From positions 744,001-808,000 of the forward strand of contig NZ_SHKS01000002.1 in assembly GCF_004217285.1 (NCBI RefSeq): a stretch of 64,000 nucleotides of DNA. Reading direction: 5' to 3'. Position numbers and translations under genes: made by a program. Under the pieces are notes generated by a model. That model saw nothing but the letters and a program-made list of their open reading frames with translations. It did no database searches and was not told the DNA's origin. Positions within the stretch are counted from its first letter, which is position 1. Each line of letters begins with the position of its first letter. Source of the stretch: Streptomyces sp. BK239 (GTDB taxonomy: Bacteria > Actinomycetota > Actinomycetes > Streptomycetales > Streptomycetaceae). This document shows, in pieces, positions 1-9,363 of this stretch.

Positions 1-939
1 CGCGGCTGCATGGCCGAGGTGGTCGAGCATCATGGCCGCGGACCAGATCGCACCCAGCGGGTTGGCGATGCCCTGGCCCGCGATGTCGGGCGCGGAGCCG
101 TGTACCGGCTCGAACATCGAGGGGAACTCACCCTCGGGGTTGAGATTGGCCGCCGGGGCGACGCCGATCGATCCGGCGACCGCGGCCGCGAGGTCGCTGA
201 GAATGTCGCCGAAGAGGTTGGAGGCGACGACGACGTCGAAGCGGGCGGGGTCCAGGACGAACTTGGCCGCCAGCGCATCGATGTGCTCCTGGTCCCAGGT
301 GACGCCGGGGTGTTCGGCGGCCCGCTCGGCGATCAGCTCGTCCCAGAACGGCATGGTGTGAATGATGCCGTTGGACTTGGTGGCGGAGGTGAGCTTCCCT
401 CGGCGGCGGGCGGCGAGCGAGAACGCGTAGTCGGCGACACGGGTGACCCCGGCCCGGGTGAACACCGATTCCTGGACGGCCAGCTCCTCGGCCGTGCCCT
501 GGTTCAGCCGTCCGCCGATCTCGCTGTACTCGCCCTCGACGTTCTCCCGCACGACGACGAGATCGACCTCGCCCGGCTGCGCGCCGCGCACCGGACTGTC
601 GATGCCCGCGAAGACACGGACGGGCCGGAGGTTGACGTACTGGCGGAAGCTGCGCCGTATCGGGATCAGCAACCCCCACAGCGAGACATGGTCCGGGACC
701 CCCGGGTAGCCGACGGCGCCCAGCAGGATCGCGTCCTTGTCGCGCAGCTGGTCGATCCCGTCGGCGGGCATCATCGCGCCCTCCCGCAGGTACCGCTCGC
801 ACGACCAGTCGTACGACGTGTAGGACAGGCTGAAACCGTGGCGGCGGCCGAGAACATCGAGCACCCGCTGTGCTGGGGGCAGTACCTCGGCGCCGATGCC
901 GTCGCCGGGGATCAGGGCAATGCGGTGGTTCGTCGTCAT
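1..939 (-). CDS. Tartrate dehydrogenase / isopropylmalate dehydrogenase-family enzyme (3' end outside window)
   Basis: NAD-dependent beta-decarboxylating dehydrogenase of the isocitrate/isopropylmalate family, probably the tartrate dehydrogenase (TtuC-like) branch. The visible 313 residues start MTTNHRIALIPGDGIG, the family's N-terminal nucleotide-proximal motif. They continue through an arginine-rich substrate section, ENVEGEYSEIGG, the TKSNG stretch, and the metal/NAD part with NLFGDILSDLAA and EPVHGSAPDIAG. The ATG at 939 is chosen because the family motif begins right after it. The stop codon lies beyond base 1. The LysR gene lies upstream in the same direction and is the obvious candidate regulator. 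Substrate (tartrate, malate or isopropylmalate-like) cannot be settled from sequence alone. Confidence 0.85.
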   Translation of the reverse strand, partial: MTTNHRIALIPGDGIGAEVLPPAQRVLDVLGRRHGFSLSYTSYDWSCERYLREGAMMPADGIDQLRDKDAILLGAVGYPGVPDHVSLWGLLIPIRRSFRQYVNLRPVRVFAGIDSPVRGAQPGEVDLVVVRENVEGEYSEIGGRLNQGTAEELAVQESVFTRAGVTRVADYAFSLAARRRGKLTSATKSNGIIHTMPFWDELIAERAAEHPGVTWDQEHIDALAAKFVLDPARFDVVVASNLFGDILSDLAAAVAGSIGVAPAANLNPEGEFPSMFEPVHGSAPDIAGQGIANPLGAIWSAAMMLDHLGHAAA

Positions 940-995
940 GCCGTCAATTGCAGCAAGGCGGTCCGCGGGGCGTCCAAGACGCAAAGCGGATATCC

Positions 996-1003
996 CTTAT
1001 AAG
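996..1003. promoter_or_regulatory. AT-rich palindrome upstream of the dehydrogenase, candidate operator
   Basis: CTTATAAG sits beside a GATATC-like stretch about 57 bases upstream of the dehydrogenase start, in an otherwise very GC-rich gap between the LysR gene and its downstream neighbour. It could be a LysR-type binding or promoter element. This is inference from position and composition only. Confidence 0.25.
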
Positions 1004-1012
1004 CGGCGCCTA

Positions 1013-1885
1013 TCAGCTGTCGGCGGCCGTGAGGAACGCGGCGGCTGCCGGCGACAGGCTGCCGCGTCGGCTGACGAGAGCGATGTCCAAGGTGGTCTCC
1101 GGCTCGATGTCCAGGACGCGGGCGCCCAGCCGCCGGGCGAGGTCCCGCCAGGAATCCATGACCACGGCGAGGCCGACACCGGCCAGTACCAGGGGCATGA
1201 GCGACACCCGGTGCTCGGTCTCGGCGGCGACGGTGAACTCGATGCCCTGGTCCCGCAGCGCGTCGACGTAGGCGCGCATCCCGGTACCCGGCTGCCCGAC
1301 GATCAGCCGCCGTCCTGCGAGTTCCTGGCACTCCACCGCCGTCCGACCAGCGAACGGGCCGTCGGCCGGCACCATCAGAACGAAGCGCTGCCGCCCCAGC
1401 GCATGGGAGACGACCTCCTTGTCGGAGAGCGGCCCGGCGGACGCCAACAGGCCCAGTTCCACGGCACCCGTGCGCACCATGTCGATCACATCACGCGCGG
1501 TGAACGCCGCTTTGATGGCCACGGAGACGCCCGGATACCGGTGGCTGAAGGCGCTCACCAGACTCGTCAGCGGCTCCACCGCCTGCGACGGCACGGATGC
1601 CACGTCCAGGCGCCCCTCTCGAAGCTCGTGCACCGCCGCGACACTCGCCCGCGCCGTCTCCAGACTCCGCACGGCCTCCCGGGCAGGCTCGATCAGAGCC
1701 CTTCCGGCCTCCGTCAGCACTGCCCTACGCCCGATGCGATGGAACAACTCGGAACCGAGATCACGCTCCAGTGCCCGCACGGCCTGCGAAAGCGACGGCT
1801 GCGACACGTACAGAGCCGAGGCCGCACGGTTGAACCCCCCACGATCAACGATCGCAAGGAAGTACTCCAGCTGCCGAATGTCCAT
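1013..1885 (-). CDS. LysR-family transcriptional regulator
   Basis: A 290-residue DNA-binding regulator. The start MDIRQLEYFLAIVDRGGF is the canonical LysR N-terminus, so the ATG at 1885 is preferred to upstream in-frame starts. The winged helix-turn-helix spans about residues 3-60 and includes VSQPSLSQAVRALE. The remainder is the periplasmic-binding-protein-like effector domain (about 88-288). The gene runs in the same direction as the dehydrogenase that follows 73 bases later, so it probably controls that gene. LysR proteins usually respond to a pathway metabolite, but the effector is not predictable here. Confidence 0.92.
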   Translation of the reverse strand: MDIRQLEYFLAIVDRGGFNRAASALYVSQPSLSQAVRALERDLGSELFHRIGRRAVLTEAGRALIEPAREAVRSLETARASVAAVHELREGRLDVASVPSQAVEPLTSLVSAFSHRYPGVSVAIKAAFTARDVIDMVRTGAVELGLLASAGPLSDKEVVSHALGRQRFVLMVPADGPFAGRTAVECQELAGRRLIVGQPGTGMRAYVDALRDQGIEFTVAAETEHRVSLMPLVLAGVGLAVVMDSWRDLARRLGARVLDIEPETTLDIALVSRRGSLSPAAAAFLTAADS

Positions 1886-2109
1886 GACGCACCCTCTGCC
1901 CTCAACAAAGCAGCCGACGACTCGATGGTCCCGACCATGGTTGCGTGAAGGACAGCCTCGACGAAGCACGGACCCCCGATGCAGTGACCGTTTCTGTCCC
2001 GGGCCGCGACGGGTCCGCATGGGGGACGACGAGCACCTCAATCAGCTGTGACCGTGCTTCGGCGGCAGGCCGGTGCGGCTGGAAAGGACGGCGCCCCGGC
2101 CCGACCACG

Positions 2110-3378
2110 TCATCGCCGCGCCGCTCCCGACGTGCCGGCCTCCACCGCGGCCGCCCATGCCTGGAGTCCCTGGTCCACCGCCGTCTCGTCGATCACCAGG
2201 GCCGGGATCATCCGCACAACCTGGTTCCAGGCGCCGCACAGAAGCAGGAGCAGGCCCTGGTCGACAGCGGCACGCTGCACGCGGGCGGCAGTCTCGGGGT
2301 CCGGACCGCCGTCCTCGGTGACGAACTCGGTGGCGAGCATGAGCCCGAGGCCGCGTACGTCGCCGATGCCCGCGGTCCGGTCGGCCACCGCCTCCAGGCC
2401 CTGGCGAAGGCGCTTGCCCATCGCCTCGGCGTTCTCGACGAGCTTCTCGTCGCGGACGATGTCGAGGGTGGCGCAGGCCGCGGCGCAGGCGACGGCGTTG
2501 GCGCCGTAGGTACCGCCCTGCGATCCCGGCCACGCCTTGGCCATCAGCGCCTCGGAGGCGGCGATACCCGCCAGCGGGAAGCCGCTGGCCAGGCCCTTCG
2601 CGGTGACGAGGATGTCGGGTGTGACGCCGAAGTGCTCGTGTCCCCAGAACCGGCCGGTGCGGCCCACTCCGGTCTGCACCTCGTCGAGGACCAGCAGGAA
2701 GCCGTGCCGGTCGGCTCGTTCCCGCAGCCCCTCCAGGAAGGCGCGGGTCGCGGGCACGTACCCGCCCTCGCCGAGCACCGGCTCGACGATGACGGCGGCC
2801 GTGTCAGCAGGCGAGGAGATCGTCTGGAGTGTGTAGTCCAGCTCCTGCAGGGCGAATCGTGTCGCGGTCTCCTCGTCCCAGCCGTAGCGGAAGGCCGAAG
2901 GGAAGGGAGTGACGACGACACCGCTCATCAACGGGGAGAAGCCGGACCGGAAGCGGGTGCCGGAGGTCGTCATCGAGGCGGCGGCCACCGTACGGCCGTG
3001 GAAGCCACCGTGACAGACCAGGATGTTCGGCCGACCGGTGGCCTGCCGGGCCAGCCGCAGCGCCGCCTCCACCGCCTCGCTGCCGGAGTTGGTGAAGAAC
3101 AGGCTGTCGAGTCCCTCGGGCAGGACCTCGCCCAGCTTGCCGACAAGGCGCTGCAGGGGCTGGTGCATGACTGTCGTGTACTGGCCGTGGACGAGGGTGC
3201 CCACCTGTTCCCGGGCTGCCGCCACGACCTCGGGGTGGCAGTGCCCGGTGCTGGTCACGCCGATACCGGCGGTGAAGTCGAGGTAGCGGCGGCCGTCATC
3301 ACCGTAGAGGTGGACGCCCTCTCCCCGTACCGCCACCACGGGCGTGGCCTGGCGAAGGTGCGGCGACAGTGCAGTCAT
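2110..3378 (-). CDS. Class III PLP aminotransferase, 4-aminobutyrate aminotransferase-like
   Basis: A 422-residue fold-type I transaminase that most resembles GABA/omega-amino acid transaminases. NSGSEAVEAAL (about 97-107) binds the cofactor phosphate, LDEVQTGVGRTG (about 231-242) carries the PLP-ring aspartate, and Lys261 in VTAKGLASGF forms the Schiff base. The ATG at 3378 follows a GGGAG ribosome-binding site, so upstream in-frame ATGs are rejected. It is divergent from a PucR-type regulator across 226 bases, which suggests local control. It would transfer an amino group from GABA or a related omega-amino acid to 2-oxoglutarate. Substrate choice is inference. Confidence 0.88.
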   Translation of the reverse strand: MTALSPHLRQATPVVAVRGEGVHLYGDDGRRYLDFTAGIGVTSTGHCHPEVVAAAREQVGTLVHGQYTTVMHQPLQRLVGKLGEVLPEGLDSLFFTNSGSEAVEAALRLARQATGRPNILVCHGGFHGRTVAAASMTTSGTRFRSGFSPLMSGVVVTPFPSAFRYGWDEETATRFALQELDYTLQTISSPADTAAVIVEPVLGEGGYVPATRAFLEGLRERADRHGFLLVLDEVQTGVGRTGRFWGHEHFGVTPDILVTAKGLASGFPLAGIAASEALMAKAWPGSQGGTYGANAVACAAACATLDIVRDEKLVENAEAMGKRLRQGLEAVADRTAGIGDVRGLGLMLATEFVTEDGGPDPETAARVQRAAVDQGLLLLLCGAWNQVVRMIPALVIDETAVDQGLQAWAAAVEAGTSGAARR

Positions 3379-3604
3379 GTTCGTCTCCCGGCGGGTCGTC
3401 GGTCTGGCTCCGGTCCGGTCGAGCATCTCCACGTTCCTCGACGACGCCAACGCCCGATCTGTCCGACCGCGCCGCGGCATCTGGACGTTGTGTCAGCCGC
3501 ACCGGGCACCATGCCCCGCTCATCCTGCTCACAGCGGCCCTTTCAGAGCTCTTGCGCAGGTCAGTGAGGCTTGTCAAGGTGACGGAGCACCAAGGGAGAG
3601 CCCC

Positions 3605-5314
3605 ATGCGCGAGAAGCACCACACGGCCCATAGGCCCGTCACCGACGGTCTTGACACCTCCCTGGCAGGCCCGGACACGGCCACCGCCGGCCATCCGCTC
3701 ACCGTGGCCGACGTTCTGACCCTTCCCGTCCTGTCCGCCGGGCAGCCGCAGGTCGTCACCGGAGCAGACCTGCTCGACCGCCCCGTCCGATGGGTTCACA
3801 TGACCGAGCTGACCGATCCTGCCTCTTTCCTCAAGGGCGGCGAGCTCGTACTGACCACCGGTATGCCCCTGCCCGAGGAGCCGGCCGGTGTACGCCGCTA
3901 TGTGAACGAACTCGCCGACGTCGGGGCGGCGGCCTTGGTCATCGAACTGGTCCGCCGTTACCACCGCCCGCCGGACGCCCTGGTTCATGCCTGCCAGGCC
4001 CGCGGGCTCCCCCTCGTGACCCTGGCCAAGGACGTCAACTTCCTTGAGGTCACACAGGTCGTCCACGCTCTCATCCTCGGCAACCAGGCCGAGGAGATGC
4101 GCCGGACCCAGCGCATTCACGAGGCGTTCACCGCCCTCACCCTGCGCGGCGCCGCGCCCGAGGAGGTCGTACGTGCCGCCGCCGAGATGAGCGGCCACAC
4201 CGTCGTACTGGAGAACCTGGCCCACCAGGCACTGATCTGCGCGCCCTCCGCAGGCACGGTCGAGGCAGCGCTCAGCGACTGGGAAAAGCGCTCACGAGCG
4301 ACACCTCCCGCCGGTCACGCATCCGTGTCCGGACCGGACGGCTGGCTCGTGACAACCGTGGAGTACCAGGGCGAAAGCTGGGGCCGGGTGGTCATGCTGC
4401 CCGCCCCGTCACGCGTGGTCATGCCGCCCGCCCCCTCACGCCCACCCACCTCGACATTCGACCCCACGGCTGTGACGGTCCTGGAGAGAGCTGCGATGGC
4501 CCTCACCATCGCCCGCGTCATCCAGCCCGTGCCCTGGGAACGCACCGCACACCGCAATCTCCTGCGCGACCTCGTCGGACGACGTCACCACTCTCCTACG
4601 GACGCCGATGCCCGGGTCGCCGCACTGGGTCTGTCCACCAAGGACTGCAGCTTCGCGGCCGTGCTCGCGGACCTCCCTCAGGAGACCGACGCGACGAAAT
4701 GCGAGGCACTCCTCTGCGAAGAGCTGAGGAAGCAGGGGACACAGGCCCTCGTCGGCGCCCTCGGCCCCACGCGCCTCGGCATCCTGCTGCCCCTGCGCCC
4801 CGGCCGGCCCTGCCCACCCGTGGTCGAGCACCTGAGCCGCACCGTACTCGAGTTGGCGCCGGGGGCCACCGTCAGCGCAGGCAGCGAGGCGACGAACCTC
4901 TTCGATGTCGCCCGATCCTTCCGCGAGGCGACCCGCGTCACCGAGGCCACCGAGCCCGGCCAGCCGCTCCCGCCGGGACGCTCCTACCACAAGCCGTCCG
5001 ACATCGGCCTGCGCCGCCTGCTCTTCGCGCTCCGGGAGGACACCCGGATCCAGGACTTCACCGAGCGCCGGCTCAGCCGGCTCCTCGACCATGACGCCCG
5101 CCACGGGACGGACTTGCTGACGACCTTGCGCCACTACCTTGACGCGGCAGGCAACAAGACCCTGGCAGCCCGCTCCGGCTGTCTGTCCCGCGAGACCGTC
5201 TACCAACGTCTGCGCAGCATCGAGCGGATACTCGACTGCGATCTCGAGTCCGGCGAACACCGCACCGAACTGCACGTGGCACTCACAGCGCTCGACGTCC
5301 TACGGGCCAGGTGA
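3605..5314 (+). CDS. PucR/CdaR-family transcriptional regulator
   Basis: A 569-residue regulator. An N-terminal purine-catabolism regulatory domain (about 32-155, with LTVADVLTLPVL and GGELVLTTGMPLP) is followed by a GGDEF-like middle region and a C-terminal PucR helix-turn-helix (about 500-565, HYLDAAGNKTLAARSGCLSR then ETVYQRL). The ATG at 3605 has an AAGGGAGAG ribosome-binding site seven bases or fewer upstream. A further in-frame start at 3344 would read across the divergent promoter region and is rejected. Its placement opposite the aminotransferase gene suggests that it activates that gene in response to a nitrogen source. The ligand is unknown. Confidence 0.88.
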   Translation: MREKHHTAHRPVTDGLDTSLAGPDTATAGHPLTVADVLTLPVLSAGQPQVVTGADLLDRPVRWVHMTELTDPASFLKGGELVLTTGMPLPEEPAGVRRYVNELADVGAAALVIELVRRYHRPPDALVHACQARGLPLVTLAKDVNFLEVTQVVHALILGNQAEEMRRTQRIHEAFTALTLRGAAPEEVVRAAAEMSGHTVVLENLAHQALICAPSAGTVEAALSDWEKRSRATPPAGHASVSGPDGWLVTTVEYQGESWGRVVMLPAPSRVVMPPAPSRPPTSTFDPTAVTVLERAAMALTIARVIQPVPWERTAHRNLLRDLVGRRHHSPTDADARVAALGLSTKDCSFAAVLADLPQETDATKCEALLCEELRKQGTQALVGALGPTRLGILLPLRPGRPCPPVVEHLSRTVLELAPGATVSAGSEATNLFDVARSFREATRVTEATEPGQPLPPGRSYHKPSDIGLRRLLFALREDTRIQDFTERRLSRLLDHDARHGTDLLTTLRHYLDAAGNKTLAARSGCLSRETVYQRLRSIERILDCDLESGEHRTELHVALTALDVLRAR

Positions 5315-5524
5315 GCCGGAAGGCGAAGCGGTCCCCGCACATGACGCGTGGACCGCGGTCTCTTCGGTCGGCCTCAAGCGCCCTCGACAGGGTCGAGCGG
5401 ACCGGTCCGCGACATCGCGCGCAAGGACATCGTTGCTGGTCCCGGGTCGGGCTGCCGTGGTGGCGACCCCGCGATCATGTCGGCACGACCCGCCCGCACC
5501 TTGGGAAATCAGAAGAGCAGCAAG

Positions 5525-5602
5525 TCAGGCACCCTTGCCCGCGGGCTCCAGGATCGCCACGCACTCCACGTGATGCGTCATCGCCAAGATGTCGGCTTGA
5601 AC
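5525..5602 (-). pseudogene. Detached 3' end of a TrmA/RlmD-family RNA methyltransferase gene
   Basis: Read on the minus strand, this stretch encodes ADILAMTHHVECVAILEPAG then KGA and a stop. That matches the C-terminus of the intact methyltransferase gene at 23446-24774 (DLFPMTSHVECLAILEPTEK), including the HVEC segment with the catalytic glutamate. No upstream part of the enzyme is present, so it cannot function. Its codons (GTG, GCG, ATC, CTG, GAG) are normal for this GC-rich genome, while the intact gene's tail uses TTG, GCA, ATT, CTT, GAA and AAA. The likely reading is that this is the original gene end, displaced when DNA inserted at the 3' end of the gene. Confidence 0.75.
5561..5583. 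repeat. Left copy of a 23-base direct repeat (att-like), partner at 23482-23504
   Basis: GCACTCCACGTG, three variable bases, then CGTCATCG. The partner at 23482-23504 is identical at 20 of 23 positions and has the same orientation. It is part of the duplicated methyltransferase 3' end and bounds about 17.9 kb of accessory DNA. A role as a recombination core is inference. Confidence 0.55.
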
Positions 5603-5887
5603 GGGTCTCGGAAAAGGCCAGGTCAGAGCACTTTTATCCGCTCGCTGTGCCGCCTGCGGGAGCCCAGAGCGGCAAGCGAGCGTCACGAGGTACAGCACGT
5701 CCCTCCTCTCCGGGACGGAACAGGCCGCCACGACCGACTGCCCCGGCACGACCCGTCGGCACGGCAGGCATGCCTCCGGTGAAGCCGTAACCCCTGCGCT
5801 CCGTCGAGAACGCCTGGGCCTCGGTTCTTCCAGGCCGACGGCTGCTTGCAGAGGGACGGTGAGCCCTTGTCGGTTCGTGAGGCCGGC

Positions 5888-7018
5888 CTACCGGTGGTCC
5901 GCAGACTCCGACGGCCGGTGGATCGGGCCGGTGATCTGGGTCAGTGGCCGACCCGTGCCGTGGTTGGACTGGGCGATGATCTCCGCGGTGATGGAGACGG
6001 CCGTCTCCTCGGGTGTGGAGGCTCCAAGATCGAGGCCGATGGGGGAACGCAGCCGGGTCAACTGGTCCTCCGTGACGCCCTGCTCGCGCAGGAGGCGCAG
6101 GCGCTCGTCGTGACTGCGTCGGGAGCCCATGGCCCCGACGTAGGCGACGGGCAGGTCGAGGGCCAGGCGAAGCAGCGGGATGTCGAACTTGGCGTCGTGG
6201 GTGAGGACGCATACGGCGGTGCGCTCGTCCACGCCGGTGCGTTCCAGGTAGCGGTGGGGCCAGTCGACGACCACTTCGTCCGCGTGCGGGAAGCGGGCGG
6301 GAGTGGCGAAGACGGGGCGGGCGTCGCAGACGGTGACGTGGTAGCCGAGGAAGCGGCCGGCCCGGCTGAGGGCTGCGGCGAAGTCGACGGCACCGAAGAC
6401 CAGCAGGCGCGGCCGGGACGCATGGACGTGGACCAGGACGGACAGCCGTTCGGGGCATTCGTCTGCCTGCCCGCCGGTGTCGATGCGGACGGTGCGGCCC
6501 GCCCGCAGCAGGGCCCTGGCCCGGTCGGCCACAGCCCGGTCCGCCGGACCGCCGTCGACGCGCCCGTATGCGGCATGGCCGCCGCCGAGCACGCTCAGCG
6601 TGGAGCCGAGGAGGCGCTCCGGGCCGTCCACGACCTGTGCCACGGCGACCGGTCGCCCTTGAGCGATCTCGGAGAGGGCCGTGGACACGTGCGGCTGGGC
6701 TGCGGGATCGATGCGCTGGAGGAAGACGTCGAGTTCGCCGCCACAGGTCAGACCGACGGCGAAGGCGTCGTCGTCGGAGTAGCCGAACCGGGCCCGCTGC
6801 GGAGTGCCCCGGTCACGGAGCACCTGCCGACACAGCTCGTAGACCGCTCCCTCGACGCAGCCACCGGAGACGCTGCCCACGGCGTTGCCGTCCTCGTCCA
6901 CCGCTACCGACGTACCGACCGGCAGAGGGGCGCTGCCGTGCACGCCGACGACGGTGGCCAGGGCGAAGGGGCGCGCCTCGCGGCACCAGCGGTGCAGTGT
7001 GTCCGCGATGTTCAGCAT
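5888..7018 (-). CDS. XdhC-family molybdenum-cofactor maturation protein
   Basis: A 376-residue XdhC/CoxI-family protein. These proteins bind molybdenum cofactor, promote its sulfuration and insert it into xanthine-dehydrogenase-type enzymes. The N-terminal XdhC/CoxI domain (about 10-80) carries the conserved SVSGGCVEGAV segment. The C-terminal Rossmann-like domain begins near LLVFGAVDFAAAL (about 205) and includes YVGAMGSRRSH. It lies downstream of and in the same direction as the Mo, FAD and Fe-S subunit genes, so it is most likely their dedicated chaperone (PaoD-like role). Two hairpins separate it from the Mo subunit gene and may lower or separate its expression. The start at 7018 follows GGAGA. 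Confidence 0.9.
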   Translation of the reverse strand: MLNIADTLHRWCREARPFALATVVGVHGSAPLPVGTSVAVDEDGNAVGSVSGGCVEGAVYELCRQVLRDRGTPQRARFGYSDDDAFAVGLTCGGELDVFLQRIDPAAQPHVSTALSEIAQGRPVAVAQVVDGPERLLGSTLSVLGGGHAAYGRVDGGPADRAVADRARALLRAGRTVRIDTGGQADECPERLSVLVHVHASRPRLLVFGAVDFAAALSRAGRFLGYHVTVCDARPVFATPARFPHADEVVVDWPHRYLERTGVDERTAVCVLTHDAKFDIPLLRLALDLPVAYVGAMGSRRSHDERLRLLREQGVTEDQLTRLRSPIGLDLGASTPEETAVSITAEIIAQSNHGTGRPLTQITGPIHRPSESADHR

Positions 7019-7057
7019 GGCAGTTCTCCATGGCGGGACCAGGATCGGAAGGTGAAC

Positions 7058-7098
7058 GGGCCGCCGCCGCGACGCGGGGAAACGTCAGGCGGCGGCCC
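7058..7098 (-). terminator. Stem-loop 1 between Mo-subunit gene and xdhC
   Basis: Perfect 11-base arms GGGCCGCCGCC and GGCGGCGGCCC enclose a 19-base loop. It lies downstream of the Mo-subunit gene and upstream of xdhC, and could be a terminator, attenuator or processing site. Confidence 0.5.
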
Positions 7099-7104
7099 TG
7101 GGAA

Positions 7105-7136
7105 GTCCGGCAGCCGGACGGGGCAGGCTGCCGGAC
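7105..7136 (-). terminator. Stem-loop 2 between Mo-subunit gene and xdhC
   Basis: Perfect 11-base arms GTCCGGCAGCC and GGCTGCCGGAC enclose a 10-base loop. It is the first hairpin met after the Mo-subunit stop codon at 7168. No T-run follows, which is normal for Streptomyces terminators. Confidence 0.55.
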
Positions 7137-7167
7137 GAGCGGTGTGCAGCCCGCCGCAAGGCATGGA

Positions 7168-9363
7168 TCAGAGCAATGCCTCGGCGGTGATGGGCAGTTC
7201 GCGGACGCGGCGACCGGTGGCGTTGAAGACCGCGTTGGCGATGGCGGGCGCCACGCCGATCATCACGAGCTCTCCGAGGCCCTTGACGCCGAGCGGGTCG
7301 GCCTCGCGATCCTCTCCGTCCAGGTAGATCGCCTTGAGGTCGGGGATGTCGGCGTTGACGGGGACGAGGTAGTCGGCGAGGTTGGCGTTGACGATCCGGC
7401 CGTCGCGGTGGTCGGTGACCGTGTGCTCCAGCAGGGCCGTTCCGATGCCGCCGACCATGCCGCCGAGGGCTTGGCTGTCGGCGAGCTTGGGGCTGATGAT
7501 GCGGCCCGCGTCGTACACGCCGAGCACCCGCCGTACCCGCACCAGGCCCAGGGTGGCGTCGACGGCCACTTCGGCGAACGTCGCGTTGTAGCCGTAGAAG
7601 GAGTGCCGCTCCGGGCCCGACGGCGGGGCGAAGGAGCCGTCCGCTTCCAGGTGGGTGCGGTCGTTGCGGGCGAGCAGCCGCCGGTACGTCTCCCCGCGCG
7701 TGGGATCGTTCTTCACGTGCAGTCGGCCGTTGTGTACGACGACATCGTCCGCCCGTGTCCCGTACAGCGGTGATTCGCGGTCCTCGACGGCCAGTTCGAT
7801 CGCCTGGCGACGGACCTTGTCGCAGGCGTCGAGGGTGGCGGAGCCGACGCTGGCCATGGTCATCGAGCCGCCGTGCGGTGGGGTCGGCGGGTAGAGGGAG
7901 TCCCCGAGCCGGAAGGTGACCGTGCGCACGGTCAGCCCGAGGGCGTCGGCGGCGACCTGGGTCTGGGAGGTGTACGTGCCCGGTCCCATGTCAGTCGCGG
8001 CGGCATCCACCACGGCGGTGCCGTCGGCGTCCAAGCGGGCTCGCGCCTGGGCGGGCATGCGCGCGGTGTCGTAGACGCCGGCGGCCATGCCCCTGCCGAT
8101 CAGCCAGTCCCCCTCACGCGTCGAGCGGGGCCTGGGGTTGCGGCGGTGCCAGCCGAACTCCCGGGCACCGACGGTGTAGCACTCCCGCAGCCGGCGGGTG
8201 GAGAACGGCAACCCACTCGACTCGTCCTCGTTCGGCTCGTTGCGCCGACGCAACTCGATCGGATCGACGCCGAGTTTGTGGGCGAGCTCGTCCATGGCCG
8301 ACTCGATGACGAAGGAGGCCGTCTGGAAGCCGGGCCCGCGCATGTACAGCGGCGTGGGCAGGTCCAGCGGCACCGTCCGGTACCTCTGGGTCACGTTGGG
8401 CATGCTGTAGAGCATCTGCCCGGCCGCCAGGATGGACTCGGTGAACGTCTCGTACGACGACGTCTCGGCGTCCAGCTCGTGCGCCGCGGCGGCCAGACGG
8501 CCACGCCGGTCGCTGCCCAGGCGCAGGCGGTACTCGTACGAGGGCCGGAAACCGGTCCCGAGGTACATCTGCTTGCGGCTGAGGACCAGCTTGACCGGGC
8601 GCTTCGTCACACGGGCGGCCAGCGCGGCGACAACCACGTGCGGCCAGCAGCGCAGCGCTGAGCCGAAACCGCCGCCGACGAACGGCGAGATGACGCGCAC
8701 CGCGTCCATGTCCAGGCCGAACACCGCAGCAAGTTCGGTCTGCGTTCCCACCACCCACTGGGTCTTGTCCCACACGGTGAGTCTGTCGCCGTTCCAGCGG
8801 GCGATGGTGGCGTGCGGCTCCATCGGGTTGTGGTGGTTGCGGGCCGTGCGGTATGTCAGGTCCAGCCGTACGGCCGCCGAGCGCAGGGCCGCTTCGGCGT
8901 CGCCGCGCGCGTAGTCGGTCGGCTCGTCCGGTTCGGCCTCGGTCAGGTCGGTCGAGGATTGTTCGGCGTCGTAGCCGACCTTGACGAGGCTCGCGCCGTG
9001 CTGGGCGGCCTCCAGCGTGGTGGCGACCACGACGGCGACCGGCTGGCCGTGGAAGAGCACCCGGTCGTCCTGGAAGACCCGCAGCCTGCGTCCTGGCGGG
9101 TTGTTGGAGCCGGAGTTGTCGCGGTACGGCAGCTTCGGCGCGTTGCGGTGGTGGATCACCTTCAGTACGCCCGGAAGGGCTTCGGCGGCGCCGCTGTTGA
9201 TCGACATGATGCGGCCGAGGCCGATGGCCGCGTCGACGATGACGGCGTGAACGGCCCCGTCGACATTGTGCTCGGCGGCGTACAGCGCCTGTCCGGTGAC
9301 CTTGAGCCGACCGTCCACCCGGGACAGCGGCGCACCCACGGCTGCCTGCGGCTGGGGGCTCAT
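7168..9363 (-). CDS. Molybdopterin-binding large subunit of an aldehyde/xanthine dehydrogenase
   Basis: A 731-residue catalytic subunit of the xanthine oxidase family, closest in size and architecture to PaoC/YagR of the three-subunit periplasmic aldehyde oxidases. It starts GAPLSRVDGRLKVTGQALYA, the usual entry to the first Mo-binding domain. FVGGGFGSALRCW (about 227-239) and the C-terminal GLGE motif with Glu698 fit the cofactor site and the catalytic base. It would hydroxylate aldehydes or N-heterocycles and pass electrons to the FAD and Fe-S subunits. It overlaps the FAD-subunit gene by four bases (ATGA), so the two are translationally coupled. The substrate cannot be read from the sequence. 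Confidence 0.9.
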   Translation of the reverse strand: MSPQPQAAVGAPLSRVDGRLKVTGQALYAAEHNVDGAVHAVIVDAAIGLGRIMSINSGAAEALPGVLKVIHHRNAPKLPYRDNSGSNNPPGRRLRVFQDDRVLFHGQPVAVVVATTLEAAQHGASLVKVGYDAEQSSTDLTEAEPDEPTDYARGDAEAALRSAAVRLDLTYRTARNHHNPMEPHATIARWNGDRLTVWDKTQWVVGTQTELAAVFGLDMDAVRVISPFVGGGFGSALRCWPHVVVAALAARVTKRPVKLVLSRKQMYLGTGFRPSYEYRLRLGSDRRGRLAAAAHELDAETSSYETFTESILAAGQMLYSMPNVTQRYRTVPLDLPTPLYMRGPGFQTASFVIESAMDELAHKLGVDPIELRRRNEPNEDESSGLPFSTRRLRECYTVGAREFGWHRRNPRPRSTREGDWLIGRGMAAGVYDTARMPAQARARLDADGTAVVDAAATDMGPGTYTSQTQVAADALGLTVRTVTFRLGDSLYPPTPPHGGSMTMASVGSATLDACDKVRRQAIELAVEDRESPLYGTRADDVVVHNGRLHVKNDPTRGETYRRLLARNDRTHLEADGSFAPPSGPERHSFYGYNATFAEVAVDATLGLVRVRRVLGVYDAGRIISPKLADSQALGGMVGGIGTALLEHTVTDHRDGRIVNANLADYLVPVNADIPDLKAIYLDGEDREADPLGVKGLGELVMIGVAPAIANAVFNATGRRVRELPITAEALL

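Larger units (their letters stand above)
5315..5887. other. 573-base non-coding gap holding a methyltransferase-gene tail
   Basis: No intact gene is seen. The only recognisable content is the detached 3' end of an RNA methyltransferase gene at 5525-5602. Open frames elsewhere in this gap lack a ribosome-binding site, typical codon bias or a familiar motif. Confidence 0.6.

Noticed and set aside
3467..3477. CCGCGCCGCGG palindrome between the aminotransferase and PucR genes.
   Set aside because: Such GC-only palindromes are common by chance in this genome.
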